In this document: positions 59,335 to 64,000 of the stretch, in pieces
Layout: each line of letters starts with the position of its first letter
Numbering within the stretch: the stretch's first letter is position 1
NCBI GenBank assembly: GCA_028826165.1
Contig: JAPDFW010000147.1
Span: 790,814-854,813, forward strand
Source of the DNA: Anaeramoeba ignava
Taxonomy: Eukaryota; Metamonada; Anaeramoebidae
Length of the DNA stretch: 64,000 bases
Direction: 5' to 3'
The notes under the pieces: model-generated
The model's database searches: none
What the model was told of the DNA's origin: nothing
The model's input: only the letters and a program-made list of their open reading frames with translations
Program-made: the position numbers and the translations under genes

Positions 59335-62300
59335 TAACTTTTTGTTCTGAAATTGAAAATAATGAGCTGATAAAACCATCAGTAATAATTTTATCAAATT
59401 CTGAATTTCAATTACCAATTTTTATATTAAATTAAAATTGGAAAAAGAATGGAGACATATGAATTAGAACAAACAACAGAAAGTATTTTGAAATCATTTT
59501 CTAAAAACATTGCAGATTATCAAATCAAATTTTTGGTTAAAATTTTATCAGAATTTATAGAAATGAAAGTAAAATAATTTCCAAACAATTTGTTCAAATA
59601 TTAAAAGGAAGAAAACCTTCAAATCAAATTTATGGAATTCAAGATTATTATTCATTTATTAAAGATATTGATATTCAATTTCAAATGAACAACAAAAAGC
59701 AATTTTCGGATATTTATTTTGAATCTCTTTTTAAACATTTTGGAATTAGAGAAAATATATTAAATAATATCTTGAAACGTGAAAAATATAGAAGAATTTA
59801 TTGATATACCTAAATTTGATTTAATCAAATTATTAAAAGAAATTAGCAATAATAATGATAATAACAACCTTGAAAAGATATCAAGACATTTGATGATATT
59901 TATTCCAGATGTTTCCATTTTCTCAATTCTTTTATGAAAATTTTTCAATAATTCAGTTTTAATTTTTGAAACAAAAAGAAAATGAATTAAATTTTTAATT
60001 TGGAGAAAATTGAAAAATGTGTACAAAATGGTGAAACATTAGTTATTTTTAATTATCAAAAAATATATAATGCAATATATGATTTATTGAAACAAAATTA
60101 TAAAACTTATATTTATTCTTTAATTAATGAAAAAACAGAAAAAATTAATATTCATCCAAATTTCAAATTAATTATTATTACATCAAAAGCAATGAAATAT
60201 GAATTCAATCAACCTTATTTATTAAGCTTTTTTGAGAAATATTATTTTGATCTTTCTTATTTTCAAAATTTGGAAAAATATTTAAATTTAAAGCAAAAAA
60301 TTGAAACAGAGTTGATAAAACCAATAAAAAAGATACAAAAAAATGAAATTAGTAATGAAGAATTAATTATTGGATATAATGAAAATTTGATATATTCACT
60401 TATTTTAAAGTATCAAAAAGAAGAAGAAAAAGAAAAGAAAATATTGAAATTAATGAAAAATAAATTAATTGAATTTTTTAAAATTGAACAAATGATTGAA
60501 ATTTATTTATTAAATCAAAAACAAGAGCCACAAAAACAAAAATCTTCATTATCCAAAACTAAAAAAGAAATAGAGATTGATCAAGCTCAAAAAAAGATTG
60601 AAGAAAATATAAAATATTATTTTACCAAATTTGAAAGAGGATTTAGTGAATTATTTCAAGAAGAAATTGTAAAAAAAGAGAAAAAGAAATGGATCATTAT
60701 TACAATATGAAGAAATTGATATTCAAAATATTCAAAAACAAAATACTGATTATTCATTTCAAATTGAATATTTAGAAAAATTAAAAACAAAGAATATTTA
60801 ATTCAAAAATCCAAGATGAACAAAAATGATAAATTTGTGTTATTTATTGATGTTAAACAAAATGAAATGAAGAGTTTTTATGAAATGAAAATGATGATTG
60901 ATCACAAATTTTCTGAAAGCAATAACAACAATAATGAAAATGAAAATGAAAATAATAATAATAATAATAATAATCAAAATGAAATTGAAATTGAAAATGA
61001 AAATTTGATTATATCAAAAGGAAAAAGTTGTTATGTGATATTCATTATTCATTTATTACCAAATTATAAAAAAAAATTTAATTTTAGTTTTAATTTTGAA
61101 AAAAATTGGGAATATTCATATCAAGATACATTTACAAAAGAAGTAGAAATTCCAAATCCAAATTTAACAGAATCAATAGATTATTTTGAAGAATTAAAAA
61201 AATTTGGAAAATTAAAATCAATTTGTGAGCAAGTATTTAAAATAGCTCTTTCAAGAATAATTGATTTAACACAAGAAATTTTCAAAAACAATTTAATAAA
61301 ACAAAAATTTTGGGAAATCAATCAGATAATTTTTCAATGAAATAGAGACAATTATAAAAAGAAAATGATTATAGTTCTGAATGGGATTTAAAAATTATCA
61401 AAAACAAAATAATGGAGGATCATTCCAAAATTTTATATTGAAAAATTTAAATATGTTATTATTGAAGTTATGGAAAACTTTTTAGAAAATCAAAATCAAA
61501 ATCAAAATCAAAAAGAAAATCAAAATGAAAATGAATTACAAATGAATGAAAAAGAAAAATATTTTTGGAAAATAATGAAAAACAGATGATGATTGATAAA
61601 ATATCCAAAGAATTAATTGAAAGATTATTTTGTGAAGAATCTGGTTATCAAAAATTTACATTTGTAAACCATCTCAAAAAGCAAAAATTGATTTATTTAA
61701 CACTTGAAGAAAATATAAATGAGAAAAATGTAATATTTGTGGGGAAAAGATTAAGAGCAGATCAAACACATTTCCAAAAATACGAGAAAGGAATATTCAA
61801 AAATACAGGAAAGAAATTGAAGATATTTTCCAAAAATTTGGAGAATATTTAATAGATTATTCAGAATTCATTTCACGAAAATTCATTTTAGAAAAAGGAA
61901 ACAAAAGGAAATTTTTGAGTTTCAATTAATAGACAAATTTGAAGAATATTTAAAAGAAAAAGGAATAATGTTTTCAATGATGAATATGGAAAATATGTTT
62001 TATTTGATACACGAAAAAATGTTGAGGAATTTATTTTCTATAATAAAAGAAAATCAAGAATACCAACAAGAATTATTGGAATTTATTGATAAAAAGATGA
62101 GTGAAAAGAATTTAAAAATAATAAGAACAAATCCAGAAAATGCTATTCTTTATTCATGTGTTAAAGTTATAAATGAAGATGAAAAATTACAAAAAATTAT
62201 AATCTTAAATAATAATAATAATAAACAATTATTATCAAAAGAAAATAAGCCAATAAATATAATAGTGGCTTATATCCAAGATGGATTTCCTCTTTCTAAA

Positions 62301-64000
62301 ATTATCAAATTTATACGAAAACGCAGACAATGTTTAAATAAACCAAAGAAATTTACTTCAAGATTCAAAAATAGTTTATCGAAAAAAACAGGGCAAGAAT
62401 GGTTAAAGTTTATTTTTAATGAAATTGAAAAATCAAAAGGAAGATTACAGTTGATACATTTTATCCAAAATGAAATTCCTGAAAAGTTAAAAAATAATTC
62501 AATTTCACAATCTATTTTATTATCAATAAAAAGAAAATTTGATTAAAATTAATATTCAAGAAAAGAAAAAGAAACTTCATTACTATATTATTATGAAAAA
62601 CAAATGGGAAATGATTTATCAACACAGTTCCAAAAATCTCATGTTTCATTTCCTTCTGAATATAATAAAGTTATCTTCTTCAAAATTTATTCTCATTTTT
62701 GGAATATTGAAAACAATTTGAAAGCAAAGAAGTATTCAAAATGGCAATTCATTCTATTGAATTTTTAATTATTTAAAACTTGAACCTTTTGATTTTTATT
62801 TTCATCAGATCTATTATTTGAAGTTGAGAAGAAGGATTAAAAAGAAAAACTTGAAAATTTATATTGGCCAACAATGGGATCTCATCCATTCAATAAAGAA
62901 TTTAGAAAAGAAACAAAAATTGGAAAATTTGTGAAAAAGGGCATTTGAATTTTATTAAATTTTCCAAACTTAAATTACAAAATTGGTGTGAATTTTTGCA
63001 AAATCAAAATTACAAGAAAAAGGAAATTAAACAGAATTTTTGAAATTTATTATCTTATTCAGTTTCCAAATTTCCAAATGAAAATATAGGATATACATTA
63101 AGAAGAATGAACCCAATTACTTTCAGAATATTCGATTATTGATGCATTTATCTATTATTTCTGTTTCAATAATATCTGATAAGTTTTCTAATTTTTCATT
63201 CAGCTTATCAATAATTTGTGTTTTAAACCGAAAAGCAAAAGAAGAATTAATTCAACAATTATTTGGTCATATTCAGAATGATTTAACGATTTTATCAAAA
63301 TTAATTAATACCCAATTAATAGAGCAATTTATTATTTCCATGAAACATTAAATATATTATTAGATTTGAAAATTCCAAAGTTGTTACTAAACAAAGATTT
63401 TTAAGGAAACTGAAGCAAGAAACTCATTTGAAACATTTTTCAATAATGTTGTTAATGAAAAACATCAATTTATAATGAATAAAATCAAAAATAAAGCAGA
63501 AGATCCAATTTGGAGAAAATTACAACAAAAATCCCAAAAATTAAATTTATTTGATTTACCAAACCAGATTTCTATTCAATAATCAATTTATTTTATCAAC
63601 AAAAAAACAACAGAAAAAGATAATTATCCATTGATTGAGTTTATAATTTCAAATCAAAAATTTGATGATATTGAATTTATTTGAAGGATTTATGAAATTT
63701 TGCAAATTTTTAATTAAAAATTAACTGAAAAGATCAAAAAGAGAAATCAAATCAAATTACTATCAAAAGAACTAATTGAAAAGATCAAAAAGAGAAAATC
63801 AAATCAAATTACTATCAAAGAAATATTTGAAAATGAAAAAGAAGAGAAATCAAATCAAATTACTATCAAAGAAATATTTGAAAATGAAAAAAGAGAAATC
63901 AAATCAAATTACTATCAAAGAATTATTTGAAAATGAAAAAGAAGATGTTCAAGAATATTTTTCATCATTTAAAAATTTGGGAACTTATTATATCAGAAGT
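59335..64000 (+). pseudogene. RNF213-like gene continued: C-terminal part broken in all frames
   Basis: RNF213-like segments continue collinearly but hop between frames every 100-700 bp: KEVLITFCSEIENNELIKPS (59325), NQIYGIQDYYSFIKDI (59620), IEKCVQNGETLVIFNYQKIY and HPNFKLIIITSKAMKYEFNQ (60000-60710), DKFVLFIDVKQNEMKSF with GKSCYVIFIIHLLP (60816-61340), a long helical piece (61968-62546), YWPTMGSHPF (62860), ITFRIFDY (63120) and FGHIQNDLTILSKLINTQ (63265-63325). At the first break, one extra A in a run of five (59322) would restore frame. No complete RING or RZ zinc finger is visible; only CNICGEK (about 61730, another frame) recalls half a RING. Either a decaying pseudogene or an error-rich assembly region. 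The gene runs past the window edge. Confidence 0.6.
63726..63960 (+). repeat. Four tandem copies of a ~55-bp coding-type repeat
   Basis: Four imperfect head-to-tail copies carrying AAATCAAATCAAATTACTATC and AAAGAAATATTTGAAAATG. In one frame they read EKSNQITIKEIFENEK. Copies differ by one or two A, so they do not share one frame. Lies in the broken tail of the RNF213-like gene. Confidence 0.7.

Overview
The window is nuclear DNA of a very AT-rich, intron-bearing unicellular eukaryote. Evidence: GT-AG introns interrupt most genes, stops are TAA, TAG and TGA (standard code), proteins carry long Asn/Gln/Glu tracts, and the gene set is eukaryotic (20S proteasome beta5, PPWD1, Nse2, tau-tubulin-type kinase, Yak1, sirtuin, neurochondrin, mitochondrial processing peptidase). 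BTB-BACK-TLDc proteins, an RNF213-like giant protein and hexanucleotide-driven N/Q tracts recall free-living amoebae such as Anaeramoeba; that placement is inference only.

Layout. 1-1889 (-): Yak1/DYRK kinase, cut by the window edge. 2019-4955 (+): RNF5/RNF185-like membrane RING ligase with a 1.8-kb repeat intron. 5474-7321 (+): Asn/Gln repeat protein. 7723-9640 (-): MPP-beta-like peptidase. 10121-16863 (-): BTB-BACK-TLDc gene with a 5.2-kb intron made of about 29 tandem intron-like units. 18031-20571 (+): neurochondrin-like. 20728-23334 (-): S-adenosylmethionine synthase. 23844-27082 (-): PPWD1. 27155-29081 (-): SPFH/stomatin-like. 29525-31696 (+): proteasome beta5. 31950-34579 (+): TTBK-like kinase. 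34805-35074 (-): small tail-anchored protein. 35352-36542 (+): unknown membrane protein. 36804-39112 (+): Nse2/Mms21 SUMO ligase. 39234-40961 (+): N/Q-rich unknown. 41617-44116 (+): rhomboid protease. 44466-44537 (-): tRNA-Met(CAT). 44732-46740 (+): SIRT2-like sirtuin. 47676-49556 (+): alpha/beta hydrolase. 50611-51171 (-): DJ-1. 51264-52748 (-): second BTB-BACK-TLDc. 52870-64000 (+): RNF213-like giant gene, open up to about 59.3 kb and then broken in every frame.

Many genes are not functionally linked; neighbours share short divergent promoters (YAK1/RING, BTB/neurochondrin, SPFH/proteasome, BTB/RNF213-like). Almost every gene has a T-rich tract with CATTTTT elements just upstream of its start codon, a likely core-promoter or 5'UTR signature.

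Most of the AT mass is private simple-sequence DNA: each long intron and several intergenic gaps hold one short unit of their own. The same CAAAAT hexamer is expanded both in introns and in exons, where it encodes Asn-Gln. The most striking element is the 10285-15521 array: a roughly 180-bp unit, each copy bounded by a 3' splice-site-like AG and a 5' splice-site-like GTAAAT with only three bases between them.
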